A DNA stretch of 64,000 nt. Origin: Amaranthus tricolor (taxonomy: Eukaryota; Streptophyta; Magnoliopsida; Caryophyllales; Amaranthaceae). Position 1 is the first letter of the stretch. Each line of letters begins with the position of its first letter. The notes below the pieces were generated by a model that was not told where the DNA came from, did not search any database, and saw only the letters and a list, made by a program, of their open reading frames with translations. Shown here one piece after another: positions 48,926 to 62,812 of this stretch. The translations under genes were made by a program, and so were the position numbers. Where the stretch lies: assembly GCF_026212465.1 (NCBI RefSeq), contig NC_080059.1:25683292-25747291 (forward strand). Reading direction: 5' to 3'.

Positions 48926-49954
48926 TGATGTGTAAACAAGACGAGAAACCTTGTTACAAAATGATAAGTTAAAGGGGTCACACGTTTTTTGGTATATTTT
49001 TTTAGTATGATCAGATTAGTTAGGGGAACTCTCACCCTAAACTTGAGGATATAACAAGGAGGAACACTCACTCACTTGTTTGGGTGTAGCTTAGATTAGG
49101 GAACTCTCACCAAATCGTCAACTACAAGCTTTAGTTTTAGGAACTCTCACTAAAACTCTAACTCTTCAAATTTGGAACACTCAAATTTGGACAATTAAAA
49201 TTGACTAAACACAAGTCAAGTTCAATAAACAAAACACAAGTTTTTTGGCAAATTTCTGGATGTGTTTTTCATTCATCAAAGTATGCTATATATAGCATTC
49301 TTACATTAAATAATTACAACCTTTCACTTGCCTAAATAAATTCACAAAAGAAAATAAAAAGACAACAAAATAAAAGAGAATTAAGTGGCTAATCAATGTC
49401 CACATTAATCTCCATTACACACACTTAAGACTAATTAAACAAAGATTAAAACTAGGGAAGAAATGGCCAGCAATTAAACTCTTCACATGGCTCCTTCAAG
49501 TGTGTAAAGTAACATCCAAAACAGCCCATTCATTTGCCTGGTAACTCCCATTTACTCCTCCATTTAAGCTTCTTTATTATTGCATTTTACTCCTACAATA
49601 ATGCCTAGTAACCCCCACTAAAAAAGGTTAATATTCAGCCATAAATACTCCTAAAAACATGCCCCTTTGAATTCCAAAACTGCAGCTTTAAATGAGATTA
49701 AAAACCAGCTTTAAATCTCCTTAAAACATGCCCCTTCGTATTCCAAAACTGTTTGGAATTAATTCCTTGTAACCGACACCCTTTAATTTATACTTTCAAC
49801 AAAGTACTTAGTCATACTTAGCAAAGTACAACCATTTGATGACTTATTTGGACCGTGCATGCTATGATCAAAATAAGACTTGGACAAAATTAATTCCCTT
49901 GCATTGGATTGGACTTGGACATCTTGGACACTTGTACCTTGACCATCTTGGTCA
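48926..49954 (-). repeat. LTR copy 3 (5' terminal LTR in element orientation)
   Basis: 1029 bp, ending on the plus strand with CTTGGTCA at 49954, exactly where the LTR starts against the purine tract in the other copies. The flank is satellite, beginning with the second TGTTC. A short minus-strand reading frame inside it is only the LTR-borne pol tail and is not a gene. Confidence 0.93.
49286..49295 (-). promoter_or_regulatory. TATA box of LTR copy 3
   Basis: Third CTATATATAG, at +10644 from copy 1. As the 5' LTR of the compound element it is the likeliest promoter for a full-length transcript. Confidence 0.6.
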
Positions 49955-49959
49955 TGTTC
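49955..49959. repeat. Target-site duplication, right copy (TGTTC)
   Basis: Identical to 38277-38281. If the element and one copy of this pentamer are removed, the short-monomer spacing 38003 to 51123 becomes 1442 = 206 x 7, so the array phase is intact across the site. Confidence 0.9.
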
Positions 49960-51122
49960 ATTCTTCATCGTTCATTCTTCATTGATCATTGATCCTTGTT
50001 CATTCTTCATCGTTCATTCGTCATTAATCATTGATCCTTGTTCATTCTTCATCGTTCATTCGTCATTGACCATTACTCCTTGTTCATTCTTCATCGTTCA
50101 TTCTTCATTGATCATTGATCCTTGTTCATTCTTCATCGTTCATTCTTCTTTGATCATTGATCCTTGTTCATTCTTCATTGATCATTGATCCTTGTTCATT
50201 CTTCATCGTTCATTCTTCATTGACCATTGATCCTTGTTCATTCTTCATCGTTCATTCTTCATCGATCATTCTTCATTGATCATTGTTCCTTGTTCATTCT
50301 TCATCGTTCATTCTTCATTGATCATTGATCCTTGTTCATTCTTCATCGTTCATTCTTCATTGATCATTGATCCTTGTTCATTCTTCATCGTTCATTCGTC
50401 ATTGATCATTGATCCTTGTTCATTCTTCATCGTTCATTCGTCATTGACCATTACTCCTTGTTCATTCTTCATCGTTCATTCTTCATTGATCATTGATCCT
50501 TGTTCATTCTTCATCGTTCATTCGTCATTGATCATTGATCCTTATTCATTCTTCATCGTTCATTTTTCATTTATCATTGATCCTTGTTCATTCTTCATCG
50601 TTCATTCTTCATTGATCATTGATCCTTGTTCATTCTTCATCGTTCATTCGTCATTGACCATTAATCCTTGTTCATTCTTCATCGTTCATTCTTCATTGAT
50701 CATTGATCCTTGTTCATTCTTCATCGTTCATTCGTCATTGACCATTAATCCTTGTTCATTCTTCATCGTTCATTCTTCATTGATCAGTGATCCTTGTTCA
50801 TTCTTCATCGTTCATTCGTCATTGATCATTGATCCTTGTTCATTCTTCATCGTTCATTCGTCATTGACCATTACTCCTTGTTCATTCTTCATCGTTCATT
50901 CTTCATTGATCATTGATCCTTGTTCATTCTTCATCGTTCATTCTTCATTGATCATTGATCCTTGTTCATTCTTCATCGTTCATTCGTCATTGATCATTGA
51001 TCCTTATTCATTCTTCATCGTTCATTTTTCATTTATCATTGATCCTTGTTCATTCTTCATCGTTCATTCTTCATTGATCATTGATCCTTGTTCATTCTTC
51101 ATCGTTCATTCTTCTTTGATCA

Positions 51123-54100
51123 TTGATCCTTGTTCATTCTTCATTGATCATTGATCCTTGTTCATTCTTCATCGTTCATTCTTCATTGACCATTGATCCT
51201 TGTTCATTCTTCATCGATCATTCTTCATTGATCATTGTTCCTTGTTCATTCTTCATCGTTCATTCTTCATTGATCATTGATCCTTGTTCATTCTTCATCG
51301 TTCATTCTTCATTGATCATTGATCCTTGTTCATTCTTCATCGTTCATTCGTCATTGATCATTGATCCTTGTTCATTCTTCATCGTTCATTCGTCATTGAC
51401 CATTACTCCTTGTTCATTCTTCATCGTTCATTCTTCATTGATCATTGATCCTTGTTCATTCTTCATCGTTCATTCTTCTTTGATCATTGATCCTTGTTCA
51501 TTCTTCATTGATCATTGATCCTTGTTCATTCTTCATCGTTCATTCTTCATTGACCATTGATCCTTGTTCATTCTTCATCGTTCATTCTTCATTGACCATT
51601 AATCCTTGTTCATTCTTCATCGATCATTCTTCATTGATCATTGTTCCTTGTTCATTCTTCATCGTTCATTCTTCATTGATCATTGATCCTTGTTCATTCT
51701 TCATCGTTCATTCTTCATTGATCATTGATCCTTGTTCATTCTTCATCGTTCATTCGTCATTGATCATTGATCCTTGTTCATTCTTCATCGTTCATTCGTC
51801 ATTGACCATTACTCCTTGTTCATTCTTCATCGTTCATTCTTCATTGATCATTGATCCTTGTTCATTCTTCATCGTTCATTCGTCATTGATCATTGATCCT
51901 TATTCATTCTTCATCGTTCATTTTTCATTTACCATTGATCCTTGTTCATTCTTCATCGTTCATTCTTCATTGATCATTGATCCTTGTTCATTCTTCATCG
52001 TTCATTCGTCATTGATCATTGATCCTTGTTCATTCTTCATCGTTCATTCTTCATTGACCATTGATCCTTGTTCATTCTTCATCGTTCATTCTTCATTGAT
52101 CATTGATCCTTGTTCATTCTTCATCGTTCATTCGTCATTGATCATTGATCCTTGTTCATTCTTCATCGTTCATTCGTCATTGACCATTACTCCTTGTTCA
52201 TTCTTCATCGTTCATTCTTCATTGATCATTGATCCTTGTTCATTCTTCATCGTTCATTCTTCATTGATCATTGATCCTTGTTCATTCTTCATCGTTCATT
52301 CGTCATTGATCATTGATCCTTATTCATTCTTCATCGTTCATTTTTCATTTATCATTGATCCTTGTTCATTCTTCATCGTTCATTCTTCATTGATCATTGA
52401 TCCTTGTTCATTCTTCATCGTTCATTCTTCTTTGATCATTGATCCTTGTTCATTCTTCATTGATCATTGATCCTTGTTCATTCTTCATCGTTCATTCTTC
52501 ATTGACCATTGATCCTTGTTCATTCTTCATCGTTCATTCTTCATTGATCATTGTTCCTTGTTCATTCTTCATCGTTCATTCTTCATTGATCATTGATCCT
52601 TGTTCATTCTTCATCGTTCATTCTTCATTGATCATTGATCCTTGTTCATTCTTCATCGTTCATTCGTCATTGATCATTGATCCTTGTTCATTCTTCATCG
52701 TTCATTCGTCATTGACCATTACTCCTTGTTCATTCTTCATCGTTCATTCTTCATTGATCATTGATCCTTGTTCATTCTTCATCGTTCATTCTTCTTTGAT
52801 CATTGATCCTTGTTCATTCTTCATTGATCATTGATCCTTGTTCATTCTTCATCGTTCATTCTTCATTGACCATTGATCCTTGTTCATTCTTCATCGTTCA
52901 TTCTTCATTGACCATTAATCCTTGTTCATTCTTCATCGATCATTCTTCATTGATCATTGTTCCTTGTTCATTCTTCATCGTTCATTCTTCATTGATCATT
53001 GATCCTTGTTCATTCTTCATCGTTCATTCTTCATTGATCATTGATCCTTGTTCATTCTTCATCGTTCATTCGTCATTGATCATTGATCCTTGTTCATTCT
53101 TCATCGTTCATTCGTCATTGACCATTACTCCTTGTTCATTCTTCATCGTTCATTCTTCATTGATCATTGATCCTTGTTCATTCTTCATCGTTCATTCGTC
53201 ATTGATCATTGATCCTTATTCATTCTTCATCGTTCATTTTTCATTTACCATTGATCCTTGTTCATTCTTCATCGTTCATTCTTCATTGATCATTGATCCT
53301 TGTTCATTCTTCATCGTTCATTCGTCATTGATCATTGATCCTTGTTCATTCTTCATCGTTCATTCTTCATTGACCATTGATCCTTGTTCATTCTTCATCG
53401 TTCATTCTTCATTGATCATTGATCCTTGTTCATTCTTCATCGTTCATTCGTCATTGATCATTGATCCTTGTTCATTCTTCATCGTTCATTCGTCATTGAC
53501 CATTACTCCTTGTTCATTCTTCATCGTTCATTCTTCATTGATCATTGATCCTTGTTCATTCTTCATCGTTCATTCTTCATTGATCATTGATCCTTGTTCA
53601 TTCTTCATCGTTCATTCGTCATTGATCATTGATCCTTATTCATTCTTCATCGTTCATTTTTCATTTATCATTGATCCTTGTTCATTCTTCATCGTTCATT
53701 CTTCATTGATCATTGATCCTTGTTCATTCTTCATCGTTCATTCTTCTTTGATCATTGATCCTTGTTCATTCTTCATTGATCATTGATCCTTGTTCATTCT
53801 TCATCGTTCATTCTTCATTGACCATTGATCCTTGTTCATTCTTCATCGATCATTCTTCATTGATCATTGTTCCTTGTTCATTCTTCATCGTTCATTCTTC
53901 ATTGATCATTGATCCTTGTTCATTCTTCATCGTTCATTCTTCATTGATCATTGATCCTTGTTCATTCTTCATCGTTCATTCGTCATTGATCATTGATCCT
54001 TGTTCATTCTTCATCGTTCATTCGTCATTGACCATTACTCCTTGTTCATTCTTCATCGTTCATTCTTCATTGATCATTGATCCTTGTTCATTCTTCATCG

Positions 54101-54600
54101 TTCATTCTTCTTTGATCATTGATCCTTGTTCATTCTTCATTGATCATTGATCCTTGTTCATTCTTCATCGTTCATTCTTCATTGACCATTGATCCTTGTT
54201 CATTCTTCATCGTTCATTCTTCATTGACCATTAATCCTTGTTCATTCTTCATCGATCATTCTTCATTGATCATTGTTCCTTGTTCATTCTTCATCGTTCA
54301 TTCTTCATTGATCATTGATCCTTGTTCATTCTTCATCGTTCATTCTTCATTGATCATTGATCCTTGTTCATTCTTCATCGTTCATTCGTCATTGATCATT
54401 GATCCTTGTTCATTCTTCATCGTTCATTCGTCATTGACCATTACTCCTTGTTCATTCTTCATCGTTCATTCTTCATTGATCATTGATCCTTGTTCATTCT
54501 TCATCGTTCATTCGTCATTGATCATTGATCCTTATTCATTCTTCATCGTTCATTTTTCATTTACCATTGATCCTTGTTCATTCTTCATCGTTCATTCTTC
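51123..54600 (+). repeat. 1316-bp tandem higher-order repeat (about 2.6 copies)
   Basis: Landmark short monomers at 51123/52439/53755 and 51487/52803/54119 give an exact 1316-bp period (188 x 7). The variant order inside is the same in all copies, apart from single changes such as CGATCATTC versus CGTTCATTC in the middle copy. The right edge is approximate. Confidence 0.78.
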
Positions 54601-57600
54601 ATTGATCATTGATCCTTGTTCATTCTTCATCGTTCATTCGTCATTGACCATTAATCCTTGTTCATTCTTCATTGATCATTGATCCTTGTTCATTCTTCAT
54701 CGTTCATTCGTCATTGACCATTAATCCTTGTTCATTCTTCATCGTTCATTCTTCATTGATCATTGAACCTTGTTCATTCTTCATCGTTCATTCTTCTTTG
54801 ATCATTGATCCTTGTTCATTCTTCATTGATCATTGATCCTTGTTCATTCTTCATCGTTCATTCGTCATTGATCATTGATCCTTGTTCATTCTTCATCGTT
54901 CATTCTTCATTGATCATTGATCCTTGTTCATTCTTCATCGTTCATTCGTCATTGATCATTGATCCTTGTTCATTCTTCATCGTTCATTCGTCATTGACCA
55001 TTACTCCTTGTTCATTCTTCATCGTTCATTCTTCATTGATCATTGATCCTTGTTCATTCTTCATCGTTCATTCGTCATTGATCATTGATCCTTATTCATT
55101 CTTCATCGTTCATTTTTCATTTACCATTGATCCTTGTTCATTCTTCATCGTTCATTCTTCATTGATCATTGATCCTTGTTCATTCTTCATCGTTCATTCG
55201 TCATTGACCATTAATCCTTGTTCATTCTTCATCGTTCATTCTTCATTGATCATTGAACCTTGTTCATTCTTCATCGTTCATTCTTCTTTGATCATTGAAC
55301 CTTGTTAATTCTTCATTGATCATTGATCCTTGTTCATTCTTCATCGTTCATTCGTCATTGATCATTGATCCTTGTTCATTCTTCATCGTTCATTCTTCAT
55401 TGACCATTGATCCTTGTTCATTCTTCATCGTTCATTCTTCATTGATCATTGATCCTTGTTCATTCTTCATCGTTCATTCGTCATTGATCATTGATCCTTG
55501 TTCATTCTTCATCGTTCATTCGTCATTGACCATTACTCCTTGTTCATTCTTCATCGTTCATTCTTCATTGATCATTGATCCTTGTTCATTCTTCATCGTT
55601 CATTCTTCATTGATCATTGATCCTTGTTCATTCTTCATCGTTCATTCGTCATTGATCATTGATCCTTATTCATTCTTCATCGTTCATTTTTCATTTATCA
55701 TTGATCCTTGTTCATTCTTCATCGTTCATTCTTCATTGATCATTGATCCTTGTTCATTCTTCATCGTTCATTCTTCTTTGATCATTGATCCTTGTTCATT
55801 CTTCATTGATCATTGATCCTTGTTCATTCTTCATCGTTCATTCTTCATTGACCATTGATCCTTGTTCATTCTTCATCGATCATTCTTCATTGATCATTGT
55901 TCCTTGTTCATTCTTCATCGTTCATTCTTCATTGATCATTGATCCTTGTTCATTCTTCATCGTTCATTCTTCATTGATCATTGATCCTTGTTCATTCTTC
56001 ATCGTTCATTCGTCATTGATCATTGATCCTTGTTCATTCTTCATCGTTCATTCGTCATTGACCATTACTCCTTGTTCATTCTTCATCGTTCATTCTTCAT
56101 TGATCATTGATCCTTGTTCATTCTTCATCGTTCATTCTTCTTTGATCATTGATCCTTGTTCATTCTTCATTGATCATTGATCCTTGTTCATTCTTCATCG
56201 TTCATTCTTCATTGACCATTGATCCTTGTTCATTCTTCATCGTTCATTCTTCATTGACCATTAATCCTTGTTCATTCTTCATCGATCATTCTTCATTGAT
56301 CATTGTTCCTTGTTCATTCTTCATCGTTCATTCTTCATTGATCATTGATCCTTGTTCATTCTTCATCGTTCATTCTTCATTGATCATTGATCCTTGTTCA
56401 TTCTTCATCGTTCATTCGTCATTGATCATTGATCCTTGTTCATTCTTCATCGTTCATTCGTCATTGACCATTACTCCTTGTTCATTCTTCATCGTTCATT
56501 CTTCATTGATCATTGATCCTTGTTCATTCTTCATCGTTCATTCGTCATTGATCATTGATCCTTATTCATTCTTCATCGTTCATTTTTCATTTACCATTGA
56601 TCCTTGTTCATTCTTCATCGTTCATTCTTCATTGATCATTGATCCTTGTTCATTCTTCATCGTTCATTCGTCATTGACCATTAATCCTTGTTCATTCTTC
56701 ATTGATCATTGATCCTTGTTCATTCTTCATCGTTCATTCGTCATTGACCATTAATCCTTGTTCATTCTTCATCGTTCATTCTTCATTGATCATTGAACCT
56801 TGTTCATTCTTCATCGTTCATTCTTCTTTGATCATTGATCCTTGTTCATTCTTCATTGATCATTGATCCTTGTTCATTCTTCATCGTTCATTCGTCATTG
56901 ATCATTGATCCTTGTTCATTCTTCATCGTTCATTCTTCATTGATCATTGATCCTTGTTCATTCTTCATCGTTCATTCGTCATTGATCATTGATCCTTGTT
57001 CATTCTTCATCGTTCATTCGTCATTGACCATTACTCCTTGTTCATTCTTCATCGTTCATTCTTCATTGATCATTGATCCTTGTTCATTCTTCATCGTTCA
57101 TTCGTCATTGATCATTGATCCTTATTCATTCTTCATCGTTCATTTTTCATTTACCATTGATCCTTGTTCATTCTTCATCGTTCATTCTTCATTGATCATT
57201 GATCCTTGTTCATTCTTCATCGTTCATTCGTCATTGACCATTAATCCTTGTTCATTCTTCATCGTTCATTCTTCATTGATCATTGAACCTTGTTCATTCT
57301 TCATCGTTCATTCTTCTTTGATCATTGAACCTTGTTAATTCTTCATTGATCATTGATCCTTGTTCATTCTTCATCGTTCATTCGTCATTGATCATTGATC
57401 CTTGTTCATTCTTCATCGTTCATTCTTCATTGACCATTGATCCTTGTTCATTCTTCATCGTTCATTCTTCATTGATCATTGATCCTTGTTCATTCTTCAT
57501 CGTTCATTCGTCATTGATCATTGATCCTTGTTCATTCTTCATCGTTCATTCGTCATTGACCATTACTCCTTGTTCATTCTTCATCGTTCATTCTTCATTG

Positions 57601-59130
57601 ATCATTGATCCTTGTTCATTCTTCATCGTTCATTCTTCATTGATCATTGATCCTTGTTCATTCTTCATCGTTCATTCGTCATTGATCATTGATCCTTATT
57701 CATTCTTCATCGTTCATTTTTCATTTATCATTGATCCTTGTTCATTCTTCATCGTTCATTCTTCATTGATCATTGATCCTTGTTCATTCTTCATCGTTCA
57801 TTCTTCTTTGATCATTGATCCTTGTTCATTCTTCATTGATCATTGATCCTTGTTCATTCTTCATCGTTCATTCTTCATTGACCATTGATCCTTGTTCATT
57901 CTTCATCGATCATTCTTCATTGATCATTGTTCCTTGTTCATTCTTCATCGTTCATTCTTCATTGATCATTGATCCTTGTTCATTCTTCATCGTTCATTCT
58001 TCATTGATCATTGATCCTTGTTCATTCTTCATCGTTCATTCGTCATTGATCATTGATCCTTGTTCATTCTTCATCGTTCATTCGTCATTGACCATTACTC
58101 CTTGTTCATTCTTCATCGTTCATTCTTCATTGATCATTGATCCTTGTTCATTCTTCATCGTTCATTCTTCTTTGATCATTGATCCTTGTTCATTCTTCAT
58201 TGATCATTGATCCTTGTTCATTCTTCATCGTTCATTCTTCATTGACCATTGATCCTTGTTCATTCTTCATCGTTCATTCTTCATTGACCATTAATCCTTG
58301 TTCATTCTTCATCGATCATTCTTCATTGATCATTGTTCCTTGTTCATTCTTCATCGTTCATTCTTCATTGATCATTGATCCTTGTTCATTCTTCATCGTT
58401 CATTCTTCATTGATCATTGATCCTTGTTCATTCTTCATCGTTCATTCGTCATTGATCATTGATCCTTGTTCATTCTTCATCGTTCATTCGTCATTGACCA
58501 TTACTCCTTGTTCATTCTTCATCGTTCATTCTTCATTGATCATTGATCCTTGTTCATTCTTCATCGTTCATTCGTCATTGATCATTGATCCTTATTCATT
58601 CTTCATCGTTCATTTTTCATTTACCATTGATCCTTGTTCATTCTTCATCGTTCATTCTTCATTGATCATTGATCCTTGTTCATTCTTCATCGTTCATTCG
58701 TCATTGACCATTAATCCTTGTTCATTCTTCATTGATCATTGATCCTTGTTCATTCTTCATCGTTCATTCGTCATTGACCATTAATCCTTGTTCATTCTTC
58801 ATCGTTCATTCTTCATTGATCATTGAACCTTGTTCATTCTTCATCGTTCATTCTTCTTTGATCATTGATCCTTGTTCATTCTTCATTGATCATTGATCCT
58901 TGTTCATTCTTCATCGTTCATTCGTCATTGATCATTGATCCTTGTTCATTCTTCATCGTTCATTCTTCATTGATCATTGATCCTTGTTCATTCTTCATCG
59001 TTCATTCGTCATTGATCATTGATCCTTGTTCATTCTTCATCGTTCATTCGTCATTGACCATTACTCCTTGTTCATTCTTCATCGTTCATTCTTCATTGAT
59101 CATTGATCCTTGTTCATTCTTCATCGTTCA
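54119..59130 (+). repeat. 2030-bp tandem higher-order repeat (about 2.5 copies)
   Basis: Landmarks 54119/56149/58179, 54805/56835/58865, 55295/57325 and 55785/57815 are all 2030 bp apart (290 x 7). The first two copies look identical in variant order, which suggests very recent amplification. The third diverges near 59.1 kb. Confidence 0.8.
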
Positions 59131-59844
59131 TTCTTCTTTGATCATTGATCCTTGTTCATTCTTCATTGATCATTGATCCTTGTTCATTCTTCATCGTTCA
59201 TTCTTCATTGACCATTGATCCTTGTTCATTCTTCATCGTTCATTCTTCATTGACCATTAATCCTTGTTCATTCTTCATCGATCATTCTTCATTGATCATT
59301 GTTCCTTGTTCATTCTTCATCGTTCATTCTTCATTGATCATTGATCCTTGTTCATTCTTCATCGTTCATTCTTCATTGATCATTGATCCTTGTTCATTCT
59401 TCATCGTTCATTCGTCATTGATCATTGATCCTTGTTCATTCTTCATCGTTCATTCGTCATTGACCATTACTCCTTGTTCATTCTTCATCGTTCATTCTTC
59501 ATTGATCATTGATCCTTGTTCATTCTTCATCGTTCATTCGTCATTGATCATTGATCCTTATTCATTCTTCATCGTTCATTTTTCATTTATCATTGATCCT
59601 TGTTCATTCTTCATCGTTCATTCTTCATTGATCATTGATCCTTGTTCATTGTTCATCGTTCATTCGTCATTGATCATTGATCCTTGTTCATTGTTCATCG
59701 TTCATTCGTCATTGATCATTGATCCTTGTTCATTCTTCATCGTTCATTCGTCATTGACCATTACTCCTTGTTCATTCTTCATCGTTCATTCTTCATTGAT
59801 CATTGATCCTTGTTCATTCTTCATCGTTCATTCTTCTTTGATCA

Positions 59845-62812
59845 TTGATCCTTGTTCATTCTTCATTGATCATTGATCCTTGTTCATTCTTCATCGTTCA
59901 TTCTTCATTGACCATTGATCCTTGTTCATTCTTCATCGTTCATTCTTCATTGACCATTAATCCTTGTTCATTCTTCATCGATCATTCTTCATTGATCATT
60001 GTTCCTTGTTCATTCTTCATCGTTCATTCTTCATTGATCATTGATCCTTGTTCATTCTTCATCGTTCATTCTTCATTGATCATTGATCCTTGTTCATTCT
60101 TCATCGTTCATTCGTCATTGATCATTGATCCTTGTTCATTCTTCATCGTTCATTCGTCATTGACCATTACTCCTTGTTCATTCTTCATCGTTCATTCTTC
60201 ATTGATCATTGATCCTTGTTCATTCTTCATCGTTCATTCGTCATTGATCATTGATCCTTATTCATTCTTCATCGTTCATTTTTCATTTATCATTGATCCT
60301 TGTTCATTCTTCATCGTTCATTCTTCATTGATCATTGATCCTTGTTCATTCTTCATCGTTCATTCGTCATTGACCATTAATCCTTGTTCATTCTTCATCG
60401 TTCATTCTTCATTGATCATTGATCCTTGTTCATTCTTCATCGTTCATTCGTCATTGACCATTAATCCTTGTTCATTCTTCATCGTTCATTCTTCATTGAT
60501 CATTGAACCTTGTTCATTCTTCATCGTTCATTCTTCTTTGATCATTGATCCTTGTTCATTCTTCATTGATCATTGATCCTTGTTCATTCTTCATCGTTCA
60601 TTCGTCATTGATCATTGATCCTTGTTCATTCTTCATCGTTCATTCTTCATTGATCATTGATCCTTGTTCATTCTTCATCGTTCATTCGTCATTGACCATT
60701 AATCCTTGTTCATTCTTCATCGTTCATTCTTCATTGATCATTGATCCTTGTTCATTCTTCATCGTTCATTCTTCTTTGATCATTGATCCTTGTTCATTCT
60801 TTATTGATCATTGATCCTTGTTCATTCTTCATCGTTCATTCTTCTTTGATCATTGATCCTTGTTCATTCTTCATTGATCATTGATCCTTGTTCATTCTTC
60901 ATCGTTCATTCTTCATTGACCATTGATCCTTGTTCATTCTTCATCGTTCATTCTTCATTGACCATTAATCCTTGTTCATTCTTCATTGATCATTGTTCCT
61001 TGTTCATTCTTCATCGTTCATTTTTCATTGATCATTGATCCTTGTTCATTCTTCATCGTTCATTCTTCATTGATCATTGATCCTTGTTCATTCTTCATCG
61101 TTCATTCGTCATTGATCATTGATCCTTGTTCATTCTTCATCGTTCATTCTTCATTGATCATTGATCCTTGTTCATTCTTCATCGTTCATTCGTCATTGAT
61201 CATTGATCCTTGTTCTTTCTTCATCGTTCATTCGTCATTGACCATTACTCCTTGTTCATTCTTCATCGTTCATTCTTCATTGATCATTGATCCTTGTTCA
61301 TTCTTCATCGTTCATTCTTCTTTGATCATTGATCCTTGTTCATTCTTCATTGATCATTGATCCTTGTTCATTCTTCATCGTTCATTCTTCATTGACCATT
61401 GATCCTTGTTCATTCTTCATCGTTCATTCTTCATTGACCATTAATCCTTGTTCATTCTTCATCGATCATTCTTCATTGATCATTGTTCCTTGTTCATTCT
61501 TCATCGTTCATTCTTCATTGATCATTGATCCTTGTTCATTCTTCATCGTTCATTCTTCATTGATCATTGATCCTTGTTCATTCTTCATCGTTCATTCGTC
61601 ATTGATCATTGATCCTTGTTCATTCTTCATCGTTCATTCGTCATTGACCATTACTCCTTGTTCATTCTTCATCGTTCATTCTTCATTGATCATTGATCCT
61701 TGTTCATTCTTCATCGTTCATTCGTCATTGATCATTGATCCTTATTCATTCTTCATCGTTCATTTTTCATTTATCATTGATCCTTGTTCATTCTTCATCG
61801 TTCATTCTTCATTGATCATTGATCCTTGTTCATTCTTCATCGTTCATTCGTCATTGACCATTAATCCTTGTTCATTCTTCATCGTTCATTCTTCATTGAT
61901 CATTGATCCTTGTTCATTCTTCATCGTTCATTCGTCATTGACCATTAATCCTTGTTCATTCTTCATCGTTCATTCTTCATTGATCATTGAACCTTGTTCA
62001 TTCTTCATCGTTCATTCTTCTTTGATCATTGATCCTTGTTCATTCTTCATTGATCATTGATCCTTGTTCATTCTTCATCGTTCATTCGTCATTGATCATT
62101 GATCCTTGTTCATTCTTCATCGTTCATTCTTCATTGATCATTGATCCTTGTTCATTCTTCATCGTTCATTCGTCATTGACCATTAATCCTTGTTCATTCT
62201 TCATCGTTCATTCTTCATTGATCATTGATCCTTGTTCATTCTTCATCGTTCATTCTTCTTTGATCATTGATCCTTGTTCATTCTTTATTGATCATTGATC
62301 CTTGTTCATTCTTCATCGTTCATTCTTCTTTGATCATTGATCCTTGTTCATTCTTCATTGATCATTGATCCTTGTTCATTCTTCATCGTTCATTCTTCAT
62401 TGACCATTGATCCTTGTTCATTCTTCATCGTTCATTCTTCATTGACCATTAATCCTTGTTCATTCTTCATTGATCATTGTTCCTTGTTCATTCTTCATCG
62501 TTCATTTTTCATTGATCATTGATCCTTGTTCATTCTTCATCGTTCATTCTTCATTGATCATTGATCCTTGTTCATTCTTCATCGTTCATTCGTCATTGAT
62601 CATTGATCCTTGTTCATTCTTCATCGTTCATTCTTCATTGATCATTGATCCTTGTTCATTCTTCATCGTTCATTCGTCATTGATCATTGATCCTTGTTCT
62701 TTCTTCATCGTTCATTCGTCATTGACCATTACTCCTTGTTCATTCTTCATCGTTCATTCTTCATTGATCATTGATCCTTGTTCATTCTTCATCGTTCATT
62801 CTTCTTTGATCA
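59845..62812 (+). repeat. 1484-bp tandem higher-order repeat (two copies)
   Basis: Short monomers at 59845/61329, 60545/62029 and 60853/62337 show a 1484-bp period (212 x 7). Both copies carry the same rare CTTTATTG and GTTCTTTC variants (for example 60800/62284 and 61213/62697), supporting recent duplication. Confidence 0.8.

Larger units (their letters stand above)
38282..49954 (-). mobile_element. Compound Ty3/gypsy (CRM-like) retrotransposon: LTR-internal-LTR-internal-LTR
   Basis: Three 1029-bp LTRs alternate with two 4293-bp internal regions at a strict 5322-bp period, on the minus strand, bounded by one 5-bp target duplication. The total of 11673 bp equals 3 x 1029 + 2 x 4293. A single ancestral element would be 6351 bp. 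The copies look identical wherever I compared them, including the same premature stop. Known: unequal recombination between the LTRs of sister copies gives a solo LTR on one product and this triple-LTR form on the other. Inferred: one element inserted into the satellite and then duplicated by that route; direct insertion of a concatemer, or an assembly error, are alternatives. Gag and pol share one frame, and pol ends inside the LTR, as reported for CRM elements. Confidence 0.93.

Noticed and set aside
49783..49955. Third partial pol copy beyond the outer LTR
   Set aside because: The pol tail is encoded by the LTR itself. The homology stops exactly at the LTR edge at 49954, followed by the target duplication.
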